A DNA stretch of 64,000 bases from assembly GCF_000817735.3 (NCBI RefSeq), contig NZ_JTJC03000001.1, forward strand, positions 248,001 through 312,000, in the 5' to 3' direction. The translations under genes were made by a program, and so were the position numbers. The DNA comes from Scytonema millei VB511283. Lineage in GTDB: Bacteria > Cyanobacteriota > Cyanobacteriia > Cyanobacteriales > Chroococcidiopsidaceae. Below, piece by piece: positions 1 through 9,071 of this stretch; within the stretch, counting starts at the first letter, position 1; every line of letters begins with the position of its first letter. Under the pieces are notes generated by a model. That model saw only the letters and a list, made by a program, of their open reading frames with translations. It searched no databases and was not told the DNA's origin.

Positions 1-580
1 AAATAAAAATAGGATCGACAGCAGCAAAGATTTGCTGATTACCTTTTTGCTCTAAGCGATTGACAGATGATTGGACGACATCGATATTTCTAGCATGTAA
101 CTCAGCTAAACCTTGAGAAATAGCATATAAACTTTCCAAATTACCAGCCGTGGTAACGACTCTACCTTGTAGCGGCAGATATTGCCAAACAGCTTTGAGA
201 ATATCTTTGATAGGACGACCACCTTCAATACAAACTCGGTGCGGAGCTTGAGGTAAATTGGGTAAGCATTCTGGGGCGCTAGCTTCTACGACTTCAACAT
301 TTTTCACATTAAAGCGATCGCAGTTGCGACGGATCAAGCTAGCAACTTCGTCATCTCGCTCAACAGCAATAATCTGGGCTTTCGGACACAACAAGCCAAT
401 TTCAACCGGAATTGTCCCTGTTCCTGCGCCAATATCCCACACCAAGGAGTTTGGTTGTAACCGCAGTTGAGAAATCAGCAATAACCGAATTTCCCGCTTA
501 CTCAAGGGAATTCCTGGCAAGCGCTCGAATAAATCGTCAGGGATACCTGGTGTAATATAGGGCCAGAGTTGGGAAGGCAT
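1..580 (-). CDS. cbiT: Cobalt-precorrin-6B C15-methyltransferase (decarboxylating), CbiT; 3' end cut by window edge
   Basis: Reading from ATG at 580 gives a protein starting MPSQLWPYITPGIPDDLF, with the CbiT-type lead-in PGIPLSKREIR and a SAM-binding glycine motif (VWDIGAGTGTIPVEIG, about residues 44-59) followed by an acidic motif (AVERDDE). CbiT methylates C15 and removes the C12 acetate carboxylate of cobalt-precorrin-6B in anaerobic cobalamin synthesis. About 193 residues are visible, close to the family's usual length, so only a short C-terminal piece lies outside the window. It is not fused to CbiE within the part seen. The upstream spacer carries short GTGAGGA repeats and no clear promoter. 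The family call is firm; the left boundary is the window edge, not a stop. Confidence 0.88.
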   Translation of the reverse strand, partial: MPSQLWPYITPGIPDDLFERLPGIPLSKREIRLLLISQLRLQPNSLVWDIGAGTGTIPVEIGLLCPKAQIIAVERDDEVASLIRRNCDRFNVKNVEVVEASAPECLPNLPQAPHRVCIEGGRPIKDILKAVWQYLPLQGRVVTTAGNLESLYAISQGLAELHARNIDVVQSSVNRLEQKGNQQIFAAVDPIFI

Positions 581-872
581 AGAAATTAGATGAATGACAT
601 CAGCTTGCCCCAGCAGTAAAGGAAAGCTCTCAACAATAAGAACTTAACATCACTCGCACTTTTATACATAAAGTGAGGAGTGAGGAGTGAGTGGTGATGA
701 GAGAAGTTCTGCACTCCTTACCTCTTTCCCTTGTCTGTTGTTAAGTCGTGAGGAGTAAGCAGGCGAAAACTGCTAGCGAAGATTGGGAAATTTGGTGGTT
801 AACGAAAGGGTACAACAGGTTAAGCTAACAAATGTCAACTTCGAGTCAGCGTCAGTTTACACCAGAGGCAAG

Positions 873-1079
873 ATGACAATTTGGGTTAACGAGCAGATCG
901 ATCCGTCTGGAATGATACACGCCTGCATCGCTTGCTGTGACGAAACGCAAGCACAAGCTTGTCACGAATCCTACCAACAAAATTTGACCGAGATGCAAAA
1001 AGAATCTGGTTGGGAAGCCAGACTGCGAACGGTAGAATCGTGGGACGACGTGCCAGTTAATGCTTTGAAATTGGACTAA
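873..1079 (+). CDS. Small conserved-looking cyanobacterial protein of unknown function (68 aa)
   Basis: The 68-residue frame from ATG 873 (MTIWVNEQIDPSGMIHACIA, ending VPVNALKLD) looks like a compact soluble protein with three cysteines, rich in Glu and Gln, with no signal peptide or membrane segment. A purine-rich AGAGGCAAG lies just before the ATG. The open frame extends upstream to a TTG at 783, but the extra 30 residues look non-coding and the ATG is preferred. It is convergent with the potassium-channel gene downstream, 28 bp apart. I do not recognise a function. The restrained composition and the natural MTIWVNEQ start suggest a real gene. Confidence 0.6.
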   Translation: MTIWVNEQIDPSGMIHACIACCDETQAQACHESYQQNLTEMQKESGWEARLRTVESWDDVPVNALKLD

Positions 1080-1107
1080 TGAGAAACGGTTATCCAGCAA
1101 CCCACAT

Positions 1108-2172
1108 TTAATGCTTGGGCGGACGCGGGAGCTGCTGGGGGCGAATTGGTCCCAAAATTTGGTTGAGCTGACGCAATTGCTCTGCCGTTCCCATACAAAT
1201 CAATAAATCACCTGCCATTAACGTAGTGTCTGCCGTGGGACCACCAATTAGAGTTCCATCGACGCGGCGGATTGCTAAAATTAGCGCTCCAGTTTGCGAT
1301 CGCAGTTTTGCTTCTCTCAAAGTTTGACCGATGCAGGGACACACTACTGGATCGAGGCGAAATTCCTCCATATACAGTTCCCTGTCTGCTCCCGTGAGGA
1401 TGCCATCGACGAAATCTAATACTTGGGGTCTTAATGCCGCTGCTGCCATGCGTTTACCCCCCGTGATATAGGGAGATACAACTGCATCAGCTCCCGCCCT
1501 TTGCAGCTTTTGTAATGCCTCTCTCGTACTAGCTCTGGCGATCGCTCGAATTTGCGGATTGAGGGTTTTGGCTGACAGCACTGTATAGAGGTTTTCAGCA
1601 TCAGAAGGCAGTGCCGCAACTAGACAAATCGCTCGATCTATTCGCAGTTGCAGCAGAGTATCGTCTAATGTCGCATCACCCTGGATTGCTACATAACCGA
1701 GCTGCCGTGCTTTTTCCACCGAAGCATCATCTAAGTCAACCGTGACAAAATTAGCCCCTTCAGCTTGAAATTCCAGGGCAATTTGCTGTCCCGTGCGCCC
1801 AAATCCACATAAGATGTAGTGTCCAGAGAGCGATTCCATTAACCGCCGCTGTTGCCTCAGTCGAATTCCTTCTTGAAAGTACCCTTGAATTACAGCTTCT
1901 GTAAAGCGATTGACGATATAACCGATCGTAATCACTCCCATTAAAATTAGACCGATGGTAAATAATCGTCCGCGATCGCCTAACGGTCGCGTTTCACCAT
2001 AACCGACTGTAGCCAAGGTAATCACAGTCATGTAAGCCGCATCTTCCCACGACCAACCTTCTACAAAGCGATACCATAGAGTCCCCAATAGCAAGACACC
2101 TACAAGCGCGATCGCCCCTGCTAGTAGCTCTTTTTGAATTCGACGATATTTTTTCTCTGGGGTTGAGTACAA
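1108..2172 (-). CDS. Potassium channel protein with RCK/TrkA-N domain (Kch/MthK type)
   Basis: Two N-terminal membrane helices flank a pore loop with the K+ selectivity signature TVGYGE, giving a two-TM ion channel (Ion_trans_2). A cytosolic RCK domain follows, with a Rossmann nucleotide motif CGFGRTGQQIALEF and then a TrkA-C/RCK-C domain towards the C-terminus. This is the MthK/Kch architecture, in which ligand binding to the RCK ring gates K+ flux through the inner membrane. No ATG exists near the N-terminus. I chose the TTG at 2172 (giving YSTPEKKYRRIQKELL) because the alternative TTG at 2223 starts within a TTGGTAGTTGG spacer repeat. The start is therefore uncertain; the function class is secure. 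Confidence 0.85.
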   Translation of the reverse strand: MYSTPEKKYRRIQKELLAGAIALVGVLLLGTLWYRFVEGWSWEDAAYMTVITLATVGYGETRPLGDRGRLFTIGLILMGVITIGYIVNRFTEAVIQGYFQEGIRLRQQRRLMESLSGHYILCGFGRTGQQIALEFQAEGANFVTVDLDDASVEKARQLGYVAIQGDATLDDTLLQLRIDRAICLVAALPSDAENLYTVLSAKTLNPQIRAIARASTREALQKLQRAGADAVVSPYITGGKRMAAAALRPQVLDFVDGILTGADRELYMEEFRLDPVVCPCIGQTLREAKLRSQTGALILAIRRVDGTLIGGPTADTTLMAGDLLICMGTAEQLRQLNQILGPIRPQQLPRPPKH

Positions 2173-2215
2173 GAGAGTGATTAGGGGTGAGGGGTAAGAA
2201 AAATGAGAACTGCCA

Positions 2216-2280
2216 ACTACCAACTACCAATTACCCATTGCCAATTACCACTGATAACTGACAACTGATAACTGATTTCT
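2216..2280. repeat. Short tandem repeats (CCAACTA / TGATAACTGACAACTGATAA type)
   Basis: The stretch holds repeated ACCAACTACCAATTACC units followed by ACTGATAACTGACAACTGATA units. The same words recur near 24553-24634, 40122-40172, 40265-40294, 59670-59712 and 60466-60487. They are dispersed spacer repeats, not genes. Confidence 0.7.
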
Positions 2281-2522
2281 GAGCTAGTTTAGATTATGTG
2301 CGATCTGAGCCGGATGCGATGGAAAGTTTTGGACATTACCGCTAAATTGGCAGCAGAAATTTAAAAAATAAATTTTTGATTGAGGAGGGAATAGTGACTA
2401 TAGATACTCTTATTTCTAGCCCCAATTTGCTAGCCCCAATTTGTCAGCATCAGCTGCCACTGCGCTGCAACCTTTCGATCTAGACAGCTTCATAGCAATT
2501 CTCGATTGCGTGCGTGACATCT

Positions 2523-2550
2523 GTAGGGGCGCACAGCCGTGCGCCCCTAC
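2523..2550. repeat. 28-bp palindromic element (GTAGGGGCGCAC arms)
   Basis: Two 12-base arms, GTAGGGGCGCAC and its reverse complement, are separated by AGCC. A near-identical copy (one base different, opposite orientation) lies inside the glyS coding region at 46597-46624. Apart from this hairpin and the neighbouring terminator-like palindrome, the 2281-2613 spacer shows no coding signal. Confidence 0.85.
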
Positions 2551-2613
2551 GGTCGTGTGTTTTATCCAATTGAAAATTGCTATCAACGAAAAAGTTAGCA
2601 GCTAGAACACAAA

Positions 2614-2649
2614 CAATGACCAGCATTTGTTAACAAATGCTGGTCATTG
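2614..2649 (-). terminator. 36-bp perfect palindrome after the oligopeptidase gene; probable terminator
   Basis: A perfect inverted repeat centred on GTTAAC has arms of 18 bases (CAATGACCAGCATTTGTT). It begins 15 bp beyond the stop codon of the M3 peptidase gene on the minus strand and is followed on that strand by a moderately T-rich stretch (TTTGTGTT). Its position fits transcription termination. The lack of a loop also makes it a possible protein-binding palindrome or a mobile palindromic repeat. Confidence 0.55.
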
Positions 2650-2664
2650 GTCACTGATAACTGA

Positions 2665-4764
2665 TTAAGCAGCCAAACCACTATGCCTTAACAAAGGCTC
2701 TGTACTCGGCTCTCGACCTCGGAAGGATTTAAACACATCCATTGGATGTTGGCTACCACCCAAAGCCAGCACGGTATTGCGAAATCGTTTCCCAGTCTCA
2801 GTCAGTGCCTGGGGATTATCTAATCCAGCTTCTTCAAATGCACCGAAGGCATCAGCACTCAGGACTTCTGCCCATTTGTAGCTGTAGTATCCCGCAGCGT
2901 ATCCGCCAGCAAAAATATGTCCAAAAGAACACAAAAAGGCATCTTCTGGTAATGGTGGTAATACGGTTGTCGTCTTGGCGATGCGCTGGCGTACGTCACT
3001 GGCTGTCTCCGTACCACCGGGCTGATAGCGATGGTGCAGTTCGATATCCACTAAACCGAAGTGTAACTGTCGCAGCATTGCACTACCACTCATATAATTG
3101 CGGGCAGCAATGAGTTTTTGATAGTAATGCTCTGGCAAAGTCTCGCCAGTTTCGTAATGCTTCGCCATTCCCATCAAGGTTTCTCGATGGTAGCACCAGT
3201 TTTCCATAAATTGGCTAGGTAGCTCAACTGCATCCCATTCGACGTTATTAATCCCAGCTGCCCCTGCATCGTCTACTTTAGTCAACATGTGTTGCAGCCC
3301 GTGACCGAACTCGTGGAATAAAGTCTCTACTTCATTGAAAGTCATCAAGCTGGGCTTGCCATCGACTGGAGGAGTTTGGTTGCATACTAAATAAGCTACG
3401 GGTTTACGGGTGGCAACTGTACCCTCGTGAGTTGTCATTTTTGCCCGACCAATACAATCATCCATCCACGCACCGCCTCGCTTTTCCGCCGGACGGCTGT
3501 ATGGATCTAAATAGAAATAGGCAATTGCTGCTCCTGTTTCATCGGCTATTTGAAAATATTTCACATCTTCATGCCAAACTGGAGCTTGACCGTCAGCAGC
3601 AGTCACAGTCACCCCAAATAGCTTGTTGACTAGAGTAAATAATCCGTCTAAGACTTGGGGTAAGGGGAAGTAGGGACGCAATTCCTCTGCACTAAAAGCA
3701 AATTTTTCTTCTCGTTGGCGTTCTGCCCAAAATGCAATATCCCAATGCTGCAAGTTGCTGCCTTCTGGCGCTCCCTTAGAGGCAGCAAAAGTTCTCAAGT
3801 TTTCTAAATCTTGCTTTGCAGCATCGTAACTAGCGCGTCGCAATTCTTCTGATAAAGTCTCTACTGCCTCGACGCTGGGAGCCATTTTACTGGCTAGACT
3901 TAATTCTGCGTAGCTATTAAACCCAAGCAAATTGGCTTTTTCGCGTCGTAGTTGTAAAATCTTTTCAATTAATGGAGTATTATCTAAATCCCCAGAGGAA
4001 GCGCGGCTGATAAATGCTCTATATAGTTTCTCTCGCAAATCCCGACGTTTGCCATGCTGCATGAAAGGCAAGTAACTGGGAAAATCCAACGTCACGCGCC
4101 AAGGACCGTGTTCCGGTGTTGCCTTTTCTTCTCCTGCGGCACGGGCAGCTTGAGCTGCTAGACTCAACCAACTAGGAGGTAAGCCTTCTACTTCATCTGG
4201 TGATGTCAGCGTCAGGCTGAAAGCTTTGGTTGCATCCAAAACGTTGTTAGAAAACTTGGTGGTAAGTTCGGCTAACTCTAATTGAATCGCATTAAAGCGA
4301 TCGCGTTGCTCTCCTGCTAAACCTACGCCCGATAGCTCAGCATCTCGAATTGCTGCTTCTACAATCCGTTTTTGGGCATCTACTAAGGTATCCCAGACTT
4401 CGCTGGCTCGCAGCGCCTTAAAAGCTTCGTAAAGCGGCTGACTCTGACTAAATTTATTGTAAAACTCTACAACTTGCGGCTGTACGGTTTCGTAAGCTGT
4501 CCGCAATTCGGGGCTATTCTTTACGCCCATCAAATGCCCGACAATACCCCAACTCCAGCGCAAGCGCTCTGACAAGCGATCTATGGGTTCTACCAACCCA
4601 CTCCAGGTTGGCGTAACGTTTGCTTCTAAATTCGCTAGTTCTGATTCTAGTTCCGCCAGCAGTTGTGTCATGGCTGGAACTACATGCTCTGGCTGAATAT
4701 CTGCAAATGGTGGCAATCCCTGACCTTTTAATAAAGGATTGTCAACTGTAGCGATCGCACTCAT
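2665..4764 (-). CDS. prlC: Oligopeptidase A, M3 family zinc metallopeptidase
   Basis: The 699-residue protein is the usual length for bacterial oligopeptidase A (PrlC/OpdA). The HEFGHGLQH zinc site lies near residue 484, and a downstream Glu completes the M3 ligand set (HExxH plus E). The N-terminus (NPLLKGQGLPPFADIQPEHV) is typical of the family, and a C-terminal segment FGHIFAGGYAAGYYSYKWAE is the characteristic substrate-loop region. It should degrade short peptides in the cytosol, including cleaved signal peptides and products of ATP-dependent proteases. ATG 4764 lies at a HIP1-rich N-terminus. It is monocistronic in appearance: a 171-bp repeat-containing spacer separates it from the chemotaxis operon upstream. 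Confidence 0.93.
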   Translation of the reverse strand: MSAIATVDNPLLKGQGLPPFADIQPEHVVPAMTQLLAELESELANLEANVTPTWSGLVEPIDRLSERLRWSWGIVGHLMGVKNSPELRTAYETVQPQVVEFYNKFSQSQPLYEAFKALRASEVWDTLVDAQKRIVEAAIRDAELSGVGLAGEQRDRFNAIQLELAELTTKFSNNVLDATKAFSLTLTSPDEVEGLPPSWLSLAAQAARAAGEEKATPEHGPWRVTLDFPSYLPFMQHGKRRDLREKLYRAFISRASSGDLDNTPLIEKILQLRREKANLLGFNSYAELSLASKMAPSVEAVETLSEELRRASYDAAKQDLENLRTFAASKGAPEGSNLQHWDIAFWAERQREEKFAFSAEELRPYFPLPQVLDGLFTLVNKLFGVTVTAADGQAPVWHEDVKYFQIADETGAAIAYFYLDPYSRPAEKRGGAWMDDCIGRAKMTTHEGTVATRKPVAYLVCNQTPPVDGKPSLMTFNEVETLFHEFGHGLQHMLTKVDDAGAAGINNVEWDAVELPSQFMENWCYHRETLMGMAKHYETGETLPEHYYQKLIAARNYMSGSAMLRQLHFGLVDIELHHRYQPGGTETASDVRQRIAKTTTVLPPLPEDAFLCSFGHIFAGGYAAGYYSYKWAEVLSADAFGAFEEAGLDNPQALTETGKRFRNTVLALGGSQHPMDVFKSFRGREPSTEPLLRHSGLAA

Positions 4765-4879
4765 AAGCGGTTCTACTTTGTATTAGTGTTACCTCCATTA
4801 TCGTTAACACCTACAACTACCGCCGAGTGTTGAATGCCGTAAGAATCAGGAGTCGGAATTAACTGAGTTCTTGCCTTTT

Positions 4880-4921
4880 GCCTCTTGCGTCTTACTTCTC
4901 GCCTCTTGCGTCTTACTTCTC
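4880..4921. repeat. Two tandem 21-bp direct repeats
   Basis: GCCTCTTGCGTCTTACTTCTC occurs twice head to tail, followed by a third partial copy (GCCTCAC). It lies in the spacer between the last chemotaxis gene and the peptidase gene. No coding capacity. Confidence 0.75.
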
Positions 4922-4935
4922 GCCTCACTACTCAC

Positions 4936-5451
4936 CTAGACAATTTCTACATTCCTAACTAATAGCAGTTGATCCACGTCTAACATAAATATTGTCAGCG
5001 GTGGTTCTGTTGCCGGAATCACGGCTACGTGAGTTGCAAAGCCGAATATATCGGCATTGCGGTAAGACTCTGGCAAAACGCGCACGCAAGACAAGGGTAC
5101 GTCCATCAAAGTAGGAACTTGAGCGACGGGAATGGCATAAAGTTCTCTTTGTCTGTCTTGGACGAGCATCAAATAACCCCGCTTTGCCGGATCGAGATTG
5201 CCGCTAGACTGAAATAGTCGCCGCTGGAGATCGACCACCGTGACCTCGCGATCGCTCAAATGAATCAATCCGACTCCATGTTGCCCGCTACCATAAACTA
5301 CTGTCTGTGGTAGTACTTTTACAATGCTATTAATATGCAAAGCTAAGTTAAATTCGCCCATTTGAAACATCACAATTTTGATGGACGTAGCTGCTTCTTG
5401 AGCAATCTGTCCTGTACCTTGAATTTTCGATCTAACTAGAGCGCTTGCCAT
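4936..5451 (-). CDS. CheW-like domain protein at the end of the phototaxis operon
   Basis: The 171-residue protein is almost entirely one CheW-like SH3-type fold (about residues 25-165). Recognisable pieces are FQMGEFNLALHINSIVKVLP, GVGLIHLSDREVTVVDLQRR and YLMLVQDRQRELYAIPVAQV. CheW proteins scaffold CheA onto chemoreceptors. It lies 87 bp downstream of the hybrid CheA gene on the same strand, separated by GGGAGTA repeats, so it is probably the seventh gene of the cluster. The classical six-gene pixGHIJ1J2L set already has a CheW (PixI), so this is an accessory adaptor, possibly binding other receptors or regulating the P5 domain. Start ATG 5451 is the natural one. Confidence 0.8.
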   Translation of the reverse strand: MASALVRSKIQGTGQIAQEAATSIKIVMFQMGEFNLALHINSIVKVLPQTVVYGSGQHGVGLIHLSDREVTVVDLQRRLFQSSGNLDPAKRGYLMLVQDRQRELYAIPVAQVPTLMDVPLSCVRVLPESYRNADIFGFATHVAVIPATEPPLTIFMLDVDQLLLVRNVEIV

Positions 5452-5462
5452 ATCAGTTAACA

Positions 5463-5494
5463 GGGAGTAGGGAGTAGGGAGTAGGGAGTAGGGA
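5463..5494. repeat. GGGAGTA heptamer tract (4 copies plus partial)
   Basis: Tandem GGGAGTA heptanucleotides fill the spacer between the CheA and the terminal CheW gene. Similar tracts lie at 9030-9069 and 12736-12763 in the same operon. Heptameric tandem repeats (STRR) are known in filamentous cyanobacteria. Confidence 0.8.
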
Positions 5495-5538
5495 AGAACC
5501 TAGCTCCCAATCGCGCACAAATGACTAATGACCACTGA

Positions 5539-8500
5539 CTAATGAGCAACACCTTCTGCCAAGAGTTCTTTAACGGCTGCTAGGAATTCTTGCTCGATGT
5601 AAGGTTTGGTGAAGTAGTGTTTAGCACCTAAGTGTTTAGCTAGCTGTTGGTGCTTCTCGCTACTACGGGACGTGAGCATTACCACAGGAATTTTTGAGAG
5701 TTGCGGGTCTTGCCTGCGATGGCTGAGGAACTCAAAGCCATTCATGTTTGGCATTTCCACGTCGGAAATTACAAGTTGGATAATGTGTAGATTTTGTTGT
5801 AGTTGGTTGATTGCCTCCCGACCGTCTCTAGCTTGTAAAACGCGATAGTCAGCTTTTTGTAGAGTCAGTGCCAAAGTCTGCCTTACGGTAATTGAGTCAT
5901 CTACCACCAGCACAGTTGGAGTCACGGTTTTAACTGGGGGAGCTGATGGAGTAGAACTACTATCATCTGACAGTTCCGCAACAGGCAAGCTGGGTAGAGC
6001 GCCAACATCACCGACGCGCCGTCCGTCGCCAAAGAAGGATTGCAACAGCCCAGATACGTCAACGACTGGGATCAAACAACCGTTACCTAAAATCGTACAG
6101 CCATAAATATATATTGGTGGCGCGATCGCAGGACTGAAAGGTTTAATGACGAGTTCTTGCTCTGTAACCAAGCGATCGACTTCAATAGCAATCAGCTGGT
6201 CGTCTTGTTCTAACAACAGAATCGGTGCTGCCCAGTCATCAGGGGTAGGCACAGTTGCCAAACTCTGATTTTGCTGAGTCTCCGGTAACGGACAAGAATA
6301 TTGAAGTAGTTGGGATAGGTGATAGGCAGGAACGATATGACCCTGCCAATGCAAAAATCTCTTGCCACTACTGACTCTCACCTGATCGGGTTGGGGAATT
6401 AAAATTTCAGCAATACTGTCTGAGGGTAAAGCCAGAGCAGTGGAGCCGACAAAGCAAACGAGTAGTTTGGCGATCGATAATGTCAATGGAATTCGTAAGG
6501 TAAAGGCAGTGCCGCGCCCTGGTTCGGAGTTCAGCGTCACGCTACCTTTAAGCGATCGCAATTGGTCGCGCACCACATCCAGTCCTACACCTCGACCGGA
6601 CAGCTGGCTGACTTGACTTGCCGTAGAAAATCCTGGTTCAAATAGCAATTCTAACAACCGCGATGGCTCCGCAACGGCGGCTTGTTCTGGAGTTAATAAC
6701 CCCATGTCTATACCTTTTGCTCGAATCCGGTCTAGGTTAACACCCCGTCCATCATCTCGCACTTCAATCATGGTCTGGCTACCTTGGTGATAGGCACGAA
6801 TTTCAATCGTCCCTTGCTCTGGTTTGCCCCGCTGCTGTCGATCCTCTGGCATTTCGATCCCGTGATCGAAAGCATTGCGAACTAGGTGTACTAACGGATC
6901 GTTGAGTTTTTCCAGCACGGCTCGGTCTACTAAAACCCCCGTTCCATTTAACTTAAGTTCTACTGGTTTGTTGTACGAATTCGATAAGTCGCGCAACATG
7001 CGTGGGAAACGGTTGAGAACTTCACTCAAAGGCAACATCCTCGCCCACATCAAGTCATCGCGTAAATGACCCAGCATTTGGCGTTGTCTTTCTAGCGTTT
7101 GACTAGATTGTCCTGCCAGTAACACCACGTCACCTACAGTTTCTTCTAACTGCATGATTTCTTCTAGAGTGGTTTGTACCAGGGAGTGTAGCTCGCCATA
7201 GTTATCCATCTCCAAAGAATCAAAGCTCGTTTGACCGAATGCGGCAAGTCCTGTAGGTGCGATCGCAGTGACATTTTCAGAATTAGATTTTCCTACAGTA
7301 CTACTGGTTAACGCTCTGTAGCTCTGAGGAGCGACTAACATCTGGTCGGCAAAATCTCGCAAGTTATGAGCGATTTGTCTGAATTTAGCAAAACGTCGCA
7401 GTAAAGCAACGATAATTGCTTGCATTTGATCGTTTTGCAGTGCGAGACTGTTGCGGTTAATTGCCAATTCACCAACTAAATTATTCATCCGTTCCAGTCG
7501 CTCTAAGTCAACGCGCACTGAAAGCTGAGATAGTTGAGGAGTAGCAGCCTTATTACCAGCTTTGCTTGTTTCTGGTGCTTGGCGTGCTGCCCCAGAAATT
7601 TTAAGCGGAGCTGGATTGCTGGGAGCAATCGCGGTACTTTTTTCTGCAACTGTCGGTAACTTGGGTGTGGTTGGTACTATAGAAGTCGATCGCCCAGTGG
7701 GTAGAGCGAGATCCTCTAGTGGTGGTAGATTACCAAATATCTGTTCGACAGATTGAATTGCGTCTGACGGACTTTCCCGATCGATGCGATTCGCGGCTTT
7801 TTGCTCAGAAGCAGCAACGACAGCAGGCGCAGCTGGCTCTTCTGCTAATTTCAAGTCACCAAAAATATCATCTAGAGATGGAATAGAGGTACGATCTGCT
7901 TGAGGTGCAGCATTTGGCGATGCATCTACGATCGCGCTGTCTTGACCGATGCTACCGAAAATATCGTCTAGACTGGGAAGCGCAGTAGTTTCGGGCGTAG
8001 TAGCAGGGGTAGCGAGCGGTGTTACGGGGACATCAGTTTCTACTAACGTACCAAATACATTCTCTAAAGATGTTTGTGCAGTTGGAACTGCTGTCAAATC
8101 TCCTATGGCATCTAATGTGCCAAATATGTCTTCAACCGATGATTCAGGAATTACTGGCAATGGCATAGATGCTAAGTCTACCTCCGCCAAAGCGCCAAAA
8201 ACATCGTCTACAGGCATGTTGAAAACGGCTGGAGCGGCTGCCTCTACCAGTGCTGCTAAAGCTGGGGAGAGATTGCCACCAGATGTGCGATCGCCTGCCA
8301 TGACTGCTTGTCTACCTGCCTCAAAGTCAGCTAGAGCGAGTTGAGCGATCTGTAAAGCTTGCTCTGGATGAGCTTCGCTCGCGGCGATTGCAGTAGAGGC
8401 GATCGCTCCGAATCCTGGCAGGTTTAACAACTCGGCAATACCTGCAAATACTTCTGCTTGCGCTCGCAATTCTCCCGCAATTTCTTTACCTGTAGGATCG

Positions 8501-9021
8501 GTAATGACAGCCGAGAGTCGCTCGATTCCCTGAGCAACATCCACCTCAAAAATCGAGAGTGCAATATCTACCCCTAGATCGACAGAGCTAGGTAACTCCG
8601 CCGCTCCTTTCAAGAAATTTCCTATACTAGATTCGATCCGGGCAAACACTGGTTCTGCTGTTGCCATTGCCTGCTCGTTGTCGCACTGACCGTTCTCAAT
8701 CTGCTCGATTAATGGCAGGCGCAGACAGTCATAAGCTTCTAACAGCAAGCCTTCTACTTCGGCATTAATATCTAACTCTGGGTTGTGCAACCCTTTAAAG
8801 ATATCTTCTAGGCTATGAGCTAGGGTTTTAATCGTGTCTAAACCAACACTCGCCGCTCCTCCCTTAATTGAGTGAGCAGCCCGCATCATGTTATGGACTT
8901 TGGCGGTGCTGCGTTCCGTTCTGAGCGTCAGCAATTCCTCTTCAATGAGCTGCAATAGCTCTGGAGCTTCTTGAATGAAGAATTGATAAGCCTGGTCGCG
9001 AATATCAGAGTCGATCGCCAT
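5539..9021 (-). CDS. pixL: Hybrid CheA histidine kinase with C-terminal receiver (PixL-like)
   Basis: Domains in order: an Hpt domain with phosphorylatable His in RAAHSIKGGAASVG (about residue 48); a second helical, Hpt-like segment without an obvious His (about 155-250); a low-complexity linker (about 270-430) holding six copies of a [VL][ED]x[IV]FG motif; a dimerisation domain beginning VRVDLERLERMNNLVGELA; an HATPase domain with HLVRNAFDHGIE (N box), DDGRG and GRGVGLDVV; a CheW-like regulatory domain; and a receiver with VVDDS, ISDVEMPNMNG and a conserved TKP Lys. This is the PixL/PilL arrangement that controls type IV pilus phototaxis. The open frame reaches 9237, but the extra 72 residues translate GGGAGTA repeats. 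ATG 9021 (MAIDSDIRDQAYQFF) is the true start, giving 1160 residues. Confidence 0.9.
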   Translation of the reverse strand: MAIDSDIRDQAYQFFIQEAPELLQLIEEELLTLRTERSTAKVHNMMRAAHSIKGGAASVGLDTIKTLAHSLEDIFKGLHNPELDINAEVEGLLLEAYDCLRLPLIEQIENGQCDNEQAMATAEPVFARIESSIGNFLKGAAELPSSVDLGVDIALSIFEVDVAQGIERLSAVITDPTGKEIAGELRAQAEVFAGIAELLNLPGFGAIASTAIAASEAHPEQALQIAQLALADFEAGRQAVMAGDRTSGGNLSPALAALVEAAAPAVFNMPVDDVFGALAEVDLASMPLPVIPESSVEDIFGTLDAIGDLTAVPTAQTSLENVFGTLVETDVPVTPLATPATTPETTALPSLDDIFGSIGQDSAIVDASPNAAPQADRTSIPSLDDIFGDLKLAEEPAAPAVVAASEQKAANRIDRESPSDAIQSVEQIFGNLPPLEDLALPTGRSTSIVPTTPKLPTVAEKSTAIAPSNPAPLKISGAARQAPETSKAGNKAATPQLSQLSVRVDLERLERMNNLVGELAINRNSLALQNDQMQAIIVALLRRFAKFRQIAHNLRDFADQMLVAPQSYRALTSSTVGKSNSENVTAIAPTGLAAFGQTSFDSLEMDNYGELHSLVQTTLEEIMQLEETVGDVVLLAGQSSQTLERQRQMLGHLRDDLMWARMLPLSEVLNRFPRMLRDLSNSYNKPVELKLNGTGVLVDRAVLEKLNDPLVHLVRNAFDHGIEMPEDRQQRGKPEQGTIEIRAYHQGSQTMIEVRDDGRGVNLDRIRAKGIDMGLLTPEQAAVAEPSRLLELLFEPGFSTASQVSQLSGRGVGLDVVRDQLRSLKGSVTLNSEPGRGTAFTLRIPLTLSIAKLLVCFVGSTALALPSDSIAEILIPQPDQVRVSSGKRFLHWQGHIVPAYHLSQLLQYSCPLPETQQNQSLATVPTPDDWAAPILLLEQDDQLIAIEVDRLVTEQELVIKPFSPAIAPPIYIYGCTILGNGCLIPVVDVSGLLQSFFGDGRRVGDVGALPSLPVAELSDDSSSTPSAPPVKTVTPTVLVVDDSITVRQTLALTLQKADYRVLQARDGREAINQLQQNLHIIQLVISDVEMPNMNGFEFLSHRRQDPQLSKIPVVMLTSRSSEKHQQLAKHLGAKHYFTKPYIEQEFLAAVKELLAEGVAH

Positions 9022-9029
9022 ACAGAATA

Positions 9030-9069
9030 GGGAGTAGGGAGTAGGGAGTAGGGAGCAGGGAGCAGGGAG
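9030..9069. repeat. GGGAGTA/GGGAGCA heptamer tract
   Basis: About five to six head-to-tail heptamers lie just upstream of the CheA start codon, with a shift from GGGAGTA to GGGAGCA. They extend the CheA frame artificially and occupy the position where a ribosome-binding site would be expected. Confidence 0.8.
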
Positions 9070-9071
9070 TC

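Noticed and set aside
7562-8344. Plus-strand open frames over the CheA linker
   Set aside because: They are antisense shadows of the repetitive, low-complexity linker region.
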